From Halopseudomonas maritima (GTDB lineage Bacteria > Pseudomonadota > Gammaproteobacteria > Pseudomonadales > Pseudomonadaceae), in NCBI RefSeq assembly GCF_021545785.1, contig NZ_CP079801.1, forward strand, positions 3,871,610-3,935,609: a stretch of DNA of 64,000 nucleotides, in the 5' to 3' direction. A program made the position numbers and the translations under genes. Positions 15,666-24,264 of this stretch are shown here, in pieces. How positions within the stretch are numbered: the stretch's first letter is position 1; every line of letters starts with the position of its first letter. The notes under the pieces are model-generated. The model did not search any database and was not told the origin of the DNA. It saw only the letters and a program-made list of their open reading frames with translations.

Positions 15666-17340
15666 GGCCCAGAGTGTGTAAAAACGCTGTCTCAAACCCT
15701 TGCTATGATTTCTCGGGATTTCATCGCAAAGATCGTCCATGAAGCGCTTCATTCAAGGTGAGCATCGAGGCCAAAGCACCTTACTGCCCGAGAGCCTCGA
15801 CGACTACGTCGGCGATACCAATCCGGTGCGAGTGGTCGATGTCTTTGTCGACGAATTGGACCTGGTGAAACTGGGTTTTGAAAGTGCCATCCCCGCTGAT
15901 ACTGGTCGGCCTGCTTATCACCCCTCGATTCTGCTGAAGATCTACATCTACGGTTACCTCAACCGGATTCAATCCAGCCGGCGTCTTGAGCGGGAAGCAC
16001 AGCGCAACGTGGAGTTGATGTGGCTGACCGGACGTTTGATGCCTGATTTCAAGACTATCGCTAATTTTCGAAAGGATAACGGTAAGGCTATCCGTGGAGT
16101 CTGCCGTCAGTTCGTTCTGCTGTGCCAGCAATTGGGATTGTTTGGCGAGAGTCTGATCGCCATCGATGGCAGCAAATTCAAGGCGGTCAACAACCGAGAT
16201 CGCAATTTCACCAGCGCCAAGTTGAAGCGCCGGATGGAGGAGATAGAAGCGAGTATTAGCCGGTACCTGTCTTCGCTCGATGCTGCCGATCAACAGGACC
16301 GTCCTACCTCTGACGCCAATGTCGTGCGCCTGGAAGAAAGAACCGCCAAGTTGAAGGTGCAAATGAAGGAGCTTCAGTCAATCGAAGCTCAGCTCAATGA
16401 ATCACCGGACAAACAGGTATCACTGACCGATCCAGACGCTCGTTCCATGATGACCCGCGGCACCGGAATCGTTGGCTACAACGTGCAGACAGCCGTCGAT
16501 ACCAAGCACCATTTAATTGTCGCTCATCAGGTGACCAACGTCGGATCCGACCGCGACCAGCTCAGCCCTATGGCCAAGCAAGCCCGCGAGGCGATGGGGA
16601 CAGAAAAGCTGTCGGTGGTAGCTGACCGTGGGTACTTCAAGAGCGAGGAAATCCTGGCTTGTCACGACGCAGGCATCATCGCCTATGTACCCAAGCCAAT
16701 GACCTCCGCAGCAAAAGTCGATGGGCGATTCAACAACGACGCATTTATCTATGACGCGGCGGCAAACGCATACACCTGTCCGGCTGGCGAGACTTTGATT
16801 TGGCGTTTCTCCAGCGTTGAGAAAGGCATGAAATTGCATCGGTACTGGAGCTATAAATGCCAAAGTTGCGCATTGAAGTTGCAATGCACGCCGAGCAAGC
16901 AGCGCCGAGTTCGGCGTTGGGAGCACGAAGCAGTGCTGGAAGAAATGCAGCTCCGACTCAGCAGTGCACCCGAGATGATGCGGATTCGAAAAAGGACCGT
17001 TGAGCATCCCTTCGGAACGATTAAGCAATGGATGGGGGCGACGCACTTCCTGACCCGAAAGCTCAACGGGGTGAGTGCTGAAATGAGCCTGAATGTGATC
17101 GCCTACAACCTGAAACGGGTGATAAAAATAATAGGCACCGTCAGCTTGCTAGAGGCCCTGACAGCGTAAAAGGCCGTGCTTCACTCGCCTATGCTGCCTC
17201 TGAGTGGGCTCCAGAGCGTTGCAGGACTGTCTCATGCGCTATTCGCAGCAGTCATAAGCTTGATCAGGTTCTAAGCCCGAGAAAAGTCCGTTATAGACGC
17301 TGACGGAAATTCGTGCTGGCGTTTTTACACGCCCTGGGCC
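15666..17340. mobile_element. Complete IS1182-family insertion sequence
   Basis: A 1675-bp element bounded by 22-bp terminal inverted repeats (15666-15687 and 17319-17340) that begin GGCCCAG and end GTGTAAAAACGC, with two mismatches. It holds one intact transposase gene. I see no clear target duplication next to the ends. It stands between the viperin operon and operon C, at the right edge of the low-G+C module. Confidence 0.88.
15739..17169 (+). CDS. IS1182-family transposase
   Basis: An intact 476-aa DDE transposase. The N-terminal domain (GRPAYHPSILLKIYIYGYL) and the QRNVELMWLTG segment are typical for the family. Catalytic aspartates lie in LIAIDGSKFKAVN and SVVADRGYFKSEEI, and the glutamate in RTVEHPFGTIKQWMG; a zinc-like cysteine group (CQSCALKLQC) precedes it. 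It is transcribed away from the viperin operon. The length fits the family, and no frameshift or stop interrupts it, so the element may still move. Confidence 0.93.
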   Translation: MKRFIQGEHRGQSTLLPESLDDYVGDTNPVRVVDVFVDELDLVKLGFESAIPADTGRPAYHPSILLKIYIYGYLNRIQSSRRLEREAQRNVELMWLTGRLMPDFKTIANFRKDNGKAIRGVCRQFVLLCQQLGLFGESLIAIDGSKFKAVNNRDRNFTSAKLKRRMEEIEASISRYLSSLDAADQQDRPTSDANVVRLEERTAKLKVQMKELQSIEAQLNESPDKQVSLTDPDARSMMTRGTGIVGYNVQTAVDTKHHLIVAHQVTNVGSDRDQLSPMAKQAREAMGTEKLSVVADRGYFKSEEILACHDAGIIAYVPKPMTSAAKVDGRFNNDAFIYDAAANAYTCPAGETLIWRFSSVEKGMKLHRYWSYKCQSCALKLQCTPSKQRRVRRWEHEAVLEEMQLRLSSAPEMMRIRKRTVEHPFGTIKQWMGATHFLTRKLNGVSAEMSLNVIAYNLKRVIKIIGTVSLLEALTA

Positions 17341-17432
17341 GACAGCGGCCACTCAGAGCCGAAGATGGTAGCAGTATCATCTCTGCGGAGCGGACTCCAC
17401 AGAGAAAATAGCCTCTGGCAACGCCCCAACAA

Positions 17433-17449
17433 CAGGCCAGTGCGGCCTG
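17433..17449 (-). terminator. Possible terminator of operon C
   Basis: CAGGCC and GGCCTG around a 5-nt loop lie 19 bp past the last stop codon of operon C; flanking AAC/GTT can lengthen the stem. There is no good U-run, so this is weak. Confidence 0.35.
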
Positions 17450-17467
17450 CCGTTGAGGTCAGTGCGC

Positions 17468-18634
17468 TCAACGCGAGCGCGGCATGCCCTGGCCGAACTG
17501 GGCGATCAGCTCACGTTGGATTTCGTTGGTGCCGCCGCCAAAGGTCAGGGTGACGCAGGCGCGTACTTCATACTCCAGCTCCCCCAATAGAAAGGCGGCG
17601 GCACTGCCGTCGCGAATCAGGCCGTTGGCGCCGACCACTTCTGTCAGCTTGCGTAGGATTTCGACCACCGATTCCGAGCCGAACACCTTGGTAGATGACG
17701 CCAGGGCGACATCCATGCGGCCGGCCTCTAGATCAGCGGCGATACGGAAGTTGATCAGGCGCATGGCTTCCAGCCGCGCGTAGCACTCAGCCAGCAGGGT
17801 GCGCACCCAGGGCTGATCGGTGGCACGGCGCCCCTGCTCGTCTTCGGCTTTGGCCCACAGGTAGACCTTGCGAAACAGCCCAACTACTTTGTCTGACCAT
17901 GAGCCAAGGCCCAGTCGTTCGTGGTTCAGCTGCGCGGTAACCAGTTGCCAGCCCTTGTGCAGTTCGCCTACCAGACGGTTTTTCGGTACCACTACGTTGT
18001 CGTAGTAGGTGGCGGCAGTCGGGTTGCTGCAGGTGGGGATAAGCGTGTGAGAAAAGCCCTCACTGCGGCAGTCGACAATCAGGATGGAGATACCCTTATG
18101 ACGAGGCTCTTCAGGGTTGGTGCGGGCGGCCAGCCAGATGTAGTCGGCCGAGTGTGCACCGGAGGTCCATAGCTTGTTGCCGTTGACCACAAAGTGATCG
18201 TCTTCGACGCGGGCACTGGTTTTCAGCGTGGCCAGGTCGGAGCCGGCACCCGGCTCGGAGTAGCCGATGGCAAAATGGGTTTCGCCCGCGGCAATGCCGG
18301 GCAAGAAGGTCTCTTTCTGCTCATCGGTACCGTAACTCATGAGCGCAGGGCCAACGGTACTGATGGTCACAAAGGGCAGCGGCGCGCCGGCGATATTGGC
18401 TTCTTCGAAAAAGATCAGTTGTTCGGTCGGACCGTAGCCCTGCCCCCCAAACGCCTTTGGCCAGCCGACCGCCAGCCAGCCGTCCTTGCCCATCTGGCGT
18501 ACCAGGCGGTGCGAGGTATCAGTGCCCTCTTCGCCGCGCAGTTCGGCGCGCAGCTCGTCGGTCATCAACTGTTTGAAGTAGTCGCGCACTTCCTGGCGCA
18601 GCGTGCGCTGCGCCGGTGTCAAATCCACGTACAT
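17468..18634 (-). CDS. Acyl-CoA dehydrogenase, ChsE1-like
   Basis: A 388-aa acyl-CoA dehydrogenase with FAIGYSEPGAGSDLATLKTSA, NGNKLWTSGAHSADYIW and the C-terminal GGGTNEIQRELIAQFGQGMP. It is the last gene of operon C. In actinobacterial cholesterol degradation the corresponding pair ChsE1/ChsE2 forms an alpha2beta2 enzyme that dehydrogenates the three-carbon 3-oxo-4-pregnene-20-carboxyl-CoA side chain. Here the same partners (ChsE2-like, ChsH1, ChsH2, Ltp2) are in one operon, which supports the assignment. It starts at ATG 18634, 11 bp behind ltp2. Confidence 0.82.
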   Translation of the reverse strand: MYVDLTPAQRTLRQEVRDYFKQLMTDELRAELRGEEGTDTSHRLVRQMGKDGWLAVGWPKAFGGQGYGPTEQLIFFEEANIAGAPLPFVTISTVGPALMSYGTDEQKETFLPGIAAGETHFAIGYSEPGAGSDLATLKTSARVEDDHFVVNGNKLWTSGAHSADYIWLAARTNPEEPRHKGISILIVDCRSEGFSHTLIPTCSNPTAATYYDNVVVPKNRLVGELHKGWQLVTAQLNHERLGLGSWSDKVVGLFRKVYLWAKAEDEQGRRATDQPWVRTLLAECYARLEAMRLINFRIAADLEAGRMDVALASSTKVFGSESVVEILRKLTEVVGANGLIRDGSAAAFLLGELEYEVRACVTLTFGGGTNEIQRELIAQFGQGMPRSR

Positions 18635-18644
18635 GCTGCTCTCC

Positions 18645-19820
18645 TCAGGCCACGCCCAGAATCAGGCCGCTGGTGGGCACGCCAGTGCCGGCGGTGACCA
18701 GCACGTTTTCCACGTTCTCGACCTGGTTGACCGCGCTGCCGCGCACCTGCCGCACACCCTCGGCCACGCCGTTCATGCCGTGGATGTACGCCTCGCCCAA
18801 TTGCCCGCCGTGGGTGTTGATCGGCAGACGACCGCCGCGTGCGTGGTGGCCAGCACGAATGAAGTCCTTGGCTTCGCCGCGGTCAGCAAACCCGAAGGAC
18901 TCCAGCTGCGGCAGCACAAAGGGTGTGAAGTGGTCGTAAATTACGGCGGTCTGAATGGCGTCCGGGCCAATACCGGCCTGACGGTAGATCTCACGAGCGA
19001 CCACATCCATCTCAGGCAGACCGGTGATGTCCTCGCGGTAGAACGAGGTCATGCTCTGCTGGCCATCAGCGATACCCTGAGACGCGCCTTTGATAATGAC
19101 CGGCTTCTGGGCCAGATCGCGGGCACGCTCCACCGAGGTGATAACCATGGCCACCGCGCCATCGGACTCCTGGCAGCAGTCGAGCAGATGCAGCGGTTCG
19201 CAGATCCAGCGCGAGGCCTGATGCTCTTCCAGGGTAATGGGCTTTTGGTAGAAAAAGGCCGCCGGGTTAGTGGCAGCAAAATCCCGCGCGGCAACCGCGA
19301 CGCGGCCAAAGTCTTCGGAGGTGGCGCCGTAGGTGTGCATATAGCGGCGGGCGAACATGCCGACCCAGGCCGCCGGGGTATGAAAGCCGTGGGGCATGTA
19401 CCAGCCGTAGTTGACGTTCTCAAAGATGGGCGTATTGCCAAAGCCATAGCTGCCATTGCCAAAGCGGTACCAGGAGCGCTCGTTCATGGCGCGGTAAACC
19501 ACCACGGTCTTGGCAACACCGCTGGCGACTGCCATGGCCGCATGCATCAATGGGCCACAGGCGGCACCGCCACCGTGCGGCACCTGGGAGAAGAAGCGCA
19601 CATCTTTGCAGCCCAACAGGCGGGCAATCTCGTATTCCGGCACCTTGTCGACGGAGTAGGAGCTGAAGCCATCGACCTCACTCGGATCAATGCCGGCATC
19701 AGCCAAAGCGGCCAAGGTGGCCTCCATCGCCAGACGCAACTCGGTGCGGCCGGAGTTCTTGGAAAATTCAGTCGCGCCAAGGCCAGCGATGGCCGCCTTG
19801 CCGCCCAGTGCATCAGTCAT
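18645..19820 (-). CDS. ltp2: Thiolase-like steroid side-chain aldolase (Ltp2 type)
   Basis: A 391-aa member of the thiolase/SCP-x lipid-transfer group. It has the opening KAAIAGLGATEFSKNSGR, VDGFSSYS, QVPHGGGAACGPLMHAAMAV and a C-terminal NTHGGQLGEAYIHGMNG. It lacks the usual thiolase nucleophile context (CASG) and fits Ltp2-type aldolases, which cleave the beta-hydroxyacyl-CoA side chain at C17 to release propionyl-CoA and a 17-ketosteroid. Ltp2 needs the DUF35 domain of ChsH2 as partner, and that gene is in the same operon. It lies 11 bp downstream of chsH1. Confidence 0.82.
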   Translation of the reverse strand: MTDALGGKAAIAGLGATEFSKNSGRTELRLAMEATLAALADAGIDPSEVDGFSSYSVDKVPEYEIARLLGCKDVRFFSQVPHGGGAACGPLMHAAMAVASGVAKTVVVYRAMNERSWYRFGNGSYGFGNTPIFENVNYGWYMPHGFHTPAAWVGMFARRYMHTYGATSEDFGRVAVAARDFAATNPAAFFYQKPITLEEHQASRWICEPLHLLDCCQESDGAVAMVITSVERARDLAQKPVIIKGASQGIADGQQSMTSFYREDITGLPEMDVVAREIYRQAGIGPDAIQTAVIYDHFTPFVLPQLESFGFADRGEAKDFIRAGHHARGGRLPINTHGGQLGEAYIHGMNGVAEGVRQVRGSAVNQVENVENVLVTAGTGVPTSGLILGVA

Positions 19821-19831
19821 CGTGCGCCTCC

Positions 19832-20254
19832 TCAGGCCGGCAACTGCACGCTGACCTTGCCGGTTGCGTGGTTGCCCATGGAATTCTTGCCCTTGAGCGC
19901 GACTACCAGCGTGCGGCTGGCTTCATCGCGCTCGGTTACCTCACCAGTGAAGGTCATGGTGTCACCCGGATAGTTGGGCGCTCCCAGCTTGATCTGGATG
20001 TCGTGCAGAGTGGCTAACGGGCCACTCCACTGCTCCACAAACCGCTGTACCAGGGCGGTGGTGGTGAGGATGTTCATAAAGATGTGTGGCGAACCCAGCT
20101 CACGGGCGGCGTCGGCATCGTGGTGGCCAGGGAAGTAATCCCGGGTGGCGATGGCGCCGCCATTAATCAGGGTCACGGTGACCGGAATCGCCAGTTCGGG
20201 CAGTTGCTCGCCCACCTGGGTGTCAGCAAAGGCTCTGGTTTTCATCGAGGTCAT
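19832..20254 (-). CDS. chsH1: MaoC-like enoyl-CoA hydratase subunit ChsH1
   Basis: A 140-aa hot-dog protein. The segments LPELAIPVT, ATRDYFPGHHD, IFMNILTTTALVQRFVEQW and the closing strands match the ChsH1 subunit (Rv3541c) of the steroid enoyl-CoA hydratase nearly block by block. ChsH1 pairs with the N-terminal half of ChsH2 to hydrate the unsaturated three-carbon side chain. The gene overlaps the end of the ChsE2-like gene; ATG 20254 or ATG 20245 are both possible, and neither has a strong ribosome site, so translation is probably coupled. Confidence 0.85.
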   Translation of the reverse strand: MTSMKTRAFADTQVGEQLPELAIPVTVTLINGGAIATRDYFPGHHDADAARELGSPHIFMNILTTTALVQRFVEQWSGPLATLHDIQIKLGAPNYPGDTMTFTGEVTERDEASRTLVVALKGKNSMGNHATGKVSVQLPA

Positions 20255-21359
20255 ATTTCCATCCAAGGGTATCGTTGTTAGCCAGCCAGTCGCCGAGGCG
20301 CTCCAGGGTGGCAGCACTGCCCCCAAGTACCAGGCTCAGGTAGCGGCTCCAATAAAGAAAACGGTGAATTGGGTAGGTCAGGTCCACGCCAATGCCGCCG
20401 TGCACGTGTTGCGCCTTGTGGCCGATCAGGTGTGCGGCCTCTGTGCACAAATAACGAGTAGCCAGCGCTTCGCTGTCACACGGCAGCCCGGTGTCCAACC
20501 GGTAGCACAACTGATAGAGCGCGCTGCGCAGGGCTTCCAGCGCCACATGGCAGTCGGCCACGGTCATCTGTACTGCCTGAAAGCTGCCAATCGGGCGATC
20601 GAACTGCACGCGCTCGCTAACATAGGCCACAGTGCGTTTGAGCTGCTCTTCACTGACGCCCAGCTGCAGCGAGGCAACAGCAGCGATAGCGCGCTGCTCC
20701 AGCCATCTAATAGCAGCCTGCGGCAACACTTGATCCGCGCGGATGCATACGCTGTGGCAGGCCAAATCGGCTACAGCCTGGCCGTGGTTGTACACGCCCT
20801 CGATCAGCTCAACGCCTTCGGCGCGCGGGTCGAGCAGAATCAGCTGTACGCCGTCATCCGTGTCAGCCAACACCAGCAGCTGGTCGGCCTGGGCACCAAG
20901 ATCAACGGCGCTGAGGCGGCCGTTCAGCAGCAGACAGTCATTGCTTTGCTCCAGCTGCAGGCCAACGCCGTGGCTGGCGGCCAGACCATTGAGCGACAGG
21001 CTCAGCAACGCCTGACCGGCCGCGGCTTGGGCTACCAGCGGTTGCGTGTCGGCACCGCCAAAGCGGGCCAGACAGGCGGCCGCTAATTGGTGCTGCCACA
21101 GCGGCACTTGGCCAAGCCCGGCGCCTTGGGCGCGCAGCACGCAGAACAGGTCAGTCATGCCCATACCGCTGCCACCGGCCTGTTCGGGAATCGCCAGCGC
21201 ATGCAGGCCGGTCTCGATACAGGTCTGCCACAGTGGTCGCATATAGGGGGCAGCGTCAAGGTCAAACTCGCGCAAGCGCTCGTCGGTGCAGTAGTCACGA
21301 AATACGCTGTCGGCCATCTCGGCGATGGCGCGCTGATCTTCACTCAGAGAAAAATCCAT
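20223..21359 (-). CDS. Acyl-CoA dehydrogenase, ChsE2-like
   Basis: A 378-aa acyl-CoA dehydrogenase (MDFSLSEDQRAIAEMADSVF at the N-terminus, VQFDRPIGSFQAVQMTVAD, HVHGGIGVDLTYPIHRFLYW). GAGGAG lies six bases before the chosen ATG, which removes an unlike 38-residue extension. The middle domain is shortened and divergent, as in the ChsE2 partner subunit of the steroid side-chain dehydrogenase. It lies 10 bp behind chsH2 and overlaps chsH1. The heteromer with the product of 17468-18634 is inferred. Confidence 0.8.
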   Translation of the reverse strand: MDFSLSEDQRAIAEMADSVFRDYCTDERLREFDLDAAPYMRPLWQTCIETGLHALAIPEQAGGSGMGMTDLFCVLRAQGAGLGQVPLWQHQLAAACLARFGGADTQPLVAQAAAGQALLSLSLNGLAASHGVGLQLEQSNDCLLLNGRLSAVDLGAQADQLLVLADTDDGVQLILLDPRAEGVELIEGVYNHGQAVADLACHSVCIRADQVLPQAAIRWLEQRAIAAVASLQLGVSEEQLKRTVAYVSERVQFDRPIGSFQAVQMTVADCHVALEALRSALYQLCYRLDTGLPCDSEALATRYLCTEAAHLIGHKAQHVHGGIGVDLTYPIHRFLYWSRYLSLVLGGSAATLERLGDWLANNDTLGWKYDLDENQSLC

Positions 21360-21369
21360 GCGCATCTCC

Positions 21370-22344
21370 TCAAGCCGCAACCAGACGGAATTGCGGCAGC
21401 GTCTGCTGGTCGTCAAAGCGGTGGAACTCCACCTGTACCCGCTGGCCAACCTGCAAACTGGCCGGGTCGACATCGATCAGGCCGGCGATCAGGCGTACGC
21501 CTTCGTCCAGCTCGATCAGGCCAATTGGATTGGGATAGTCAAAGGGCGGCACTTCGGGGTAGTGCATCACTACGAAGGAATACAGCTCACCTGTGCCAGC
21601 GGCTTCGATGCTGTCCCAGGCAAAACTGTGACATTTGCTGCATACCGGTGCCGGCGGATGGCGCAGGGTCTGGCAATCGCTGCAACGCTGGATCAGCAGT
21701 TTGCCGGCCTCACAGCCTTCCCAAAAGAAGCGGGTGTCGTCGCTAACGCCGGGTAGCGGGCGCTTGATCGCCTTGGCTTCGGCCGGCTTGTCAGCGGCTT
21801 TGGCCTCGGGACGCTGCGCGGGCTTGAACTTGAACACGCGGAACAGCTGGCGGCCAACCGGCTCGTCGCCGCCCGGCTGCTCAGAGAAGTAACTCATCAG
21901 CACGGTGACAAAAAAACCGGTGCCCAGCGGCGTGGTTTTTTCTTCCGAGACGCTGTCGACCTTGCTGGTGAAATACAGCCGCTCGCCGGCGATGATCGGG
22001 CGCTCAAAGTAGAGGTCGGAGTTGACTGCCACCACCGCCGGGTAGCCGTAAGGCTCGATAACCTTGAGCACCTCAAAGTTATTCTCGTCGGTTGAGCCCG
22101 GTGCGTAGTTCTCCAGGTCAAGGCCAGCCATGCACCAGACCTGCAGCATGCCCGGAGGCGCCACAACATCGGCATGTCCCTGAGCACGCGCAAAGTCGGC
22201 ATTGGTGTATAGCGGGTTGTCGATTCCCATGATCTCGCACCAGTGGCGAATCATCGGGGCATTGACCCGGTCCCAGGCATAGACGCGACCGTATTCGCGT
22301 CCGACCATGGCCTGAACCTTGTCGAGTAATGCTTGATCAGCCAA
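21370..22344 (-). CDS. chsH2: MaoC-DUF35 fusion protein ChsH2
   Basis: A two-domain protein. Residues ~1-165 are a MaoC-type hot-dog hydratase (MIRHWCEIMGIDNPLYTNAD, YFERPIIAGERLYFTSKV). Residues ~205-324 are a DUF35/OB domain with a four-cysteine zinc ribbon (IQRCSDCQTLRHPPAPVCSKC). This fusion is the layout of ChsH2: the N-half forms the hydratase with ChsH1, and the DUF35 half binds the aldolase Ltp2. I chose the TTG start at 22344 because AGGAG stands eight bases before it; a GTG at 22401 overlaps the SDR stop and has no such site. It is the second gene of operon C. Confidence 0.87.
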   Translation of the reverse strand: MADQALLDKVQAMVGREYGRVYAWDRVNAPMIRHWCEIMGIDNPLYTNADFARAQGHADVVAPPGMLQVWCMAGLDLENYAPGSTDENNFEVLKVIEPYGYPAVVAVNSDLYFERPIIAGERLYFTSKVDSVSEEKTTPLGTGFFVTVLMSYFSEQPGGDEPVGRQLFRVFKFKPAQRPEAKAADKPAEAKAIKRPLPGVSDDTRFFWEGCEAGKLLIQRCSDCQTLRHPPAPVCSKCHSFAWDSIEAAGTGELYSFVVMHYPEVPPFDYPNPIGLIELDEGVRLIAGLIDVDPASLQVGQRVQVEFHRFDDQQTLPQFRLVAA

Positions 22345-22397
22345 GTTCGTCTCCTGATTGTTTTCCAAGACCCGCCGCAGGGCGTGGTCGCGTTGCG

Positions 22398-23186
22398 TCA
22401 CGCCTTGCCGGCAGTCGATGCAGCAAGAAACGCAGGTTTCTCGCCGCCGCCGTGCAAAAGCAGGTTGGTACCACTGAAATAGGCCGCCATCGGAGAGGCG
22501 GCGTACAGACAGGCGTTGGCAATGTCTTCGGGCTCACCCATGCGACCGGCAGGGATGGTGAGCCCAACCGCCGCGATGCCCTCATCATCGCCGTAATGCA
22601 AATGAGACTGCTCGGTGCGAATCAGCCCCGGGCTGACCGATAGCACCCGCACCTTGGGTGCCCACTCCACCGCCAGCGAGCTGGCCAGCGACACCACTGC
22701 CGCCTTGGCTGCGCCGTAAGCGGCGGTACCCGGCGATGGACGGCTGGCAGCGACCGAGCCAATAAAAATGATCACCCCACCACTATCCTGCTGCTGCATC
22801 ACGGCATTGGCCTGTTGGGCGAGATTCAGCGGCGCCAGCAGGTTGAGGCGAATGATGCTTTCACTAAAGCGCGGTGAAGCAGTGGCAGCGTCGGCGGCTG
22901 GACTGCCACCGGCGTTATTGACCAGCACATCCAGCCGGCCATAGTGTTCACGCACGGCAGCAACGGCTTCTTCGGTGGCTTCAGCGTCACGCACGTCTAC
23001 ACTGAGAAAGCGGGCGCTGCGGTTGCCAACAGCGGGCATCTGCTCCGGTTCGCGACGGCCGCAGGCCACCACAGTGGCGCCAGCGGCTAAAAAGGCTTGA
23101 GCAATACCGGCGCCGATACCGCGGGTGCCGCCGGTGATCATCACCACCTTGCCGCTGTAATCGAGCGCTGCGCTGTGAGACTGCAT
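22398..23186 (-). CDS. Short-chain dehydrogenase/reductase, first gene of operon C
   Basis: A 262-aa classical SDR: TGGTRGIGAGIAQAFLAAG, NNAGGSPAAD, FIGSVAAS with the catalytic Ser, YGAAKAAVVSLASSLAVEW with Tyr and Lys. ATG 23186 has AGAGGA seven bases upstream and is preferred over ATG 23210, which has a purine run almost touching it. The palindrome at 23245 stands 58 bp upstream. It probably oxidises a hydroxyl on the steroid nucleus or side chain; the substrate cannot be told. Confidence 0.83.
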   Translation of the reverse strand: MQSHSAALDYSGKVVMITGGTRGIGAGIAQAFLAAGATVVACGRREPEQMPAVGNRSARFLSVDVRDAEATEEAVAAVREHYGRLDVLVNNAGGSPAADAATASPRFSESIIRLNLLAPLNLAQQANAVMQQQDSGGVIIFIGSVAASRPSPGTAAYGAAKAAVVSLASSLAVEWAPKVRVLSVSPGLIRTEQSHLHYGDDEGIAAVGLTIPAGRMGEPEDIANACLYAASPMAAYFSGTNLLLHGGGEKPAFLAASTAGKA

Positions 23187-23244
23187 GAACAAATCCTCTG
23201 GTTGCGTCATACCCTCACTGTAGGGAGCGCGCCTGCCCTGCTCT

Positions 23245-23260
23245 TCGTCTAAACGGACGA
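23245..23260. promoter_or_regulatory. Steroid-regulon palindrome, copy C
   Basis: TCGTCTAAACGGACGA, between the divergent starts of operon C (23186) and the enoyl-CoA hydratase (23323). One operator could serve both. Confidence 0.72.
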
Positions 23261-23322
23261 TGAGGTGCAATCGGGTGCTGCCGACAATCGCCTCGACTCT
23301 CTTTCTAATCGCGGAGCCCTTA

Positions 23323-24105
23323 ATGACTGACGCCAACGCCGTTCTGCTGCTGGACCGCCCAGCCCCGCAGGTAGCACGCTTGACTCTCAATCGCCCCGAC
23401 GTAACCAATGCGCTTAGTCTGGAGTTGCAGGCGGCGTTATCGGCGCGCTTCAGCGAGTTGGCGGCCGACCCGCAGACGCGCTGCATCATCCTGACTGGCG
23501 GCGACAGGGTGTTCGCTGCTGGCGGCGACATTTCCAGCATGGCCGGCGTAGGGCCGATCGATATCCTGCAGCGCCATACCGAGCGTGTCTGGGCGCCCAT
23601 CCAACAGTGCCCCAAGCCTGTCATCGCGGCGGTCTGCGGTTACGCCTACGGCGGTGGCTGCGAGCTGGCTATGCACGCTGACATCATCATTGCCGGCCGG
23701 GGCGCGCGCTTCTCCCAACCGGAGATTCGCATCGGCATCATGCCGGGCATCGGTGGTACCCAGCGCCTGGTACGCGCTGTTGGCAAGGCCAAAGCCATGC
23801 AGATGGCGCTGACCGGTCGCCCGATCAGCGCGGAAGAAGCCTGTATCGCCGGGCTGGTCAGCGAGGTAGTGGACGATGAGCTGGTGGCCGACACCGCTGT
23901 GCAACAGGCCAGCCTGATTGCCGCCATGTCGCCACTGGCAGCCGAGCAGATCAAGGAGGTGATTCTCGCCGGCATGGATGCGTCGCTGGAGGCAGCCCTG
24001 GCCATGGAGCGCAAGGCCAACGCTCTGCTGTTTGCGGCAGAAGACCAGAAGGAAGGTATGCAGGCCTTTTTGGAGAAGCGCCGCCCGGTGTTTGTCGGGC
24101 GCTGA
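23323..24105 (+). CDS. Enoyl-CoA hydratase/isomerase
   Basis: A 260-aa crotonase. Oxyanion-hole segments are ILTGGDRVFAAGGDISSM and VCGYAYGGGCELAMHADIIIA; the second catalytic glutamate is in FSQPEIRIGIMPGIGGTQRL. ATG 23323 follows GGAG; the longer frame crosses the promoter. It faces operon C across a shared palindrome, so it is likely co-regulated and hydrates an unsaturated CoA ester in side-chain or ring degradation. It ends before a bidirectional terminator. Confidence 0.87.
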   Translation: MTDANAVLLLDRPAPQVARLTLNRPDVTNALSLELQAALSARFSELAADPQTRCIILTGGDRVFAAGGDISSMAGVGPIDILQRHTERVWAPIQQCPKPVIAAVCGYAYGGGCELAMHADIIIAGRGARFSQPEIRIGIMPGIGGTQRLVRAVGKAKAMQMALTGRPISAEEACIAGLVSEVVDDELVADTAVQQASLIAAMSPLAAEQIKEVILAGMDASLEAALAMERKANALLFAAEDQKEGMQAFLEKRRPVFVGR

Positions 24106-24216
24106 CGATTCATTCAACAGACAGCCCGGAGAGCTCCTCTGATCCGGCTTGAATCAACACTCCAGTAAGCGCTCACCCGCTCTTTGCGCCACAGCGACAA
24201 TCCGTAAAGATCAGAC

Positions 24217-24254
24217 AATAAAGCCCCGCCCATCACAATATGGGCGGGGCTTTT
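24217..24254. terminator. Bidirectional rho-independent terminator
   Basis: A perfect 12-bp stem (AAGCCCCGCCCA at 24221-24232, TGGGCGGGGCTT at 24241-24252) with T-rich ends on both sides. It separates the convergent hydratase gene and the operon ending with DUF1329. Confidence 0.9.
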
Positions 24255-24264
24255 GCTGTGCTGA

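Noticed and set aside
15640..17350. Target duplication GACAGC around the IS1182-family element
   Set aside because: The left copy is about 15 bp away from the element end, so it is not a true flanking duplication.
18603..19973. Plus-strand ORF of 456 codons opposite ltp2
   Set aside because: It is a shadow of the thiolase-like gene in G+C-rich DNA, with no motif of its own.
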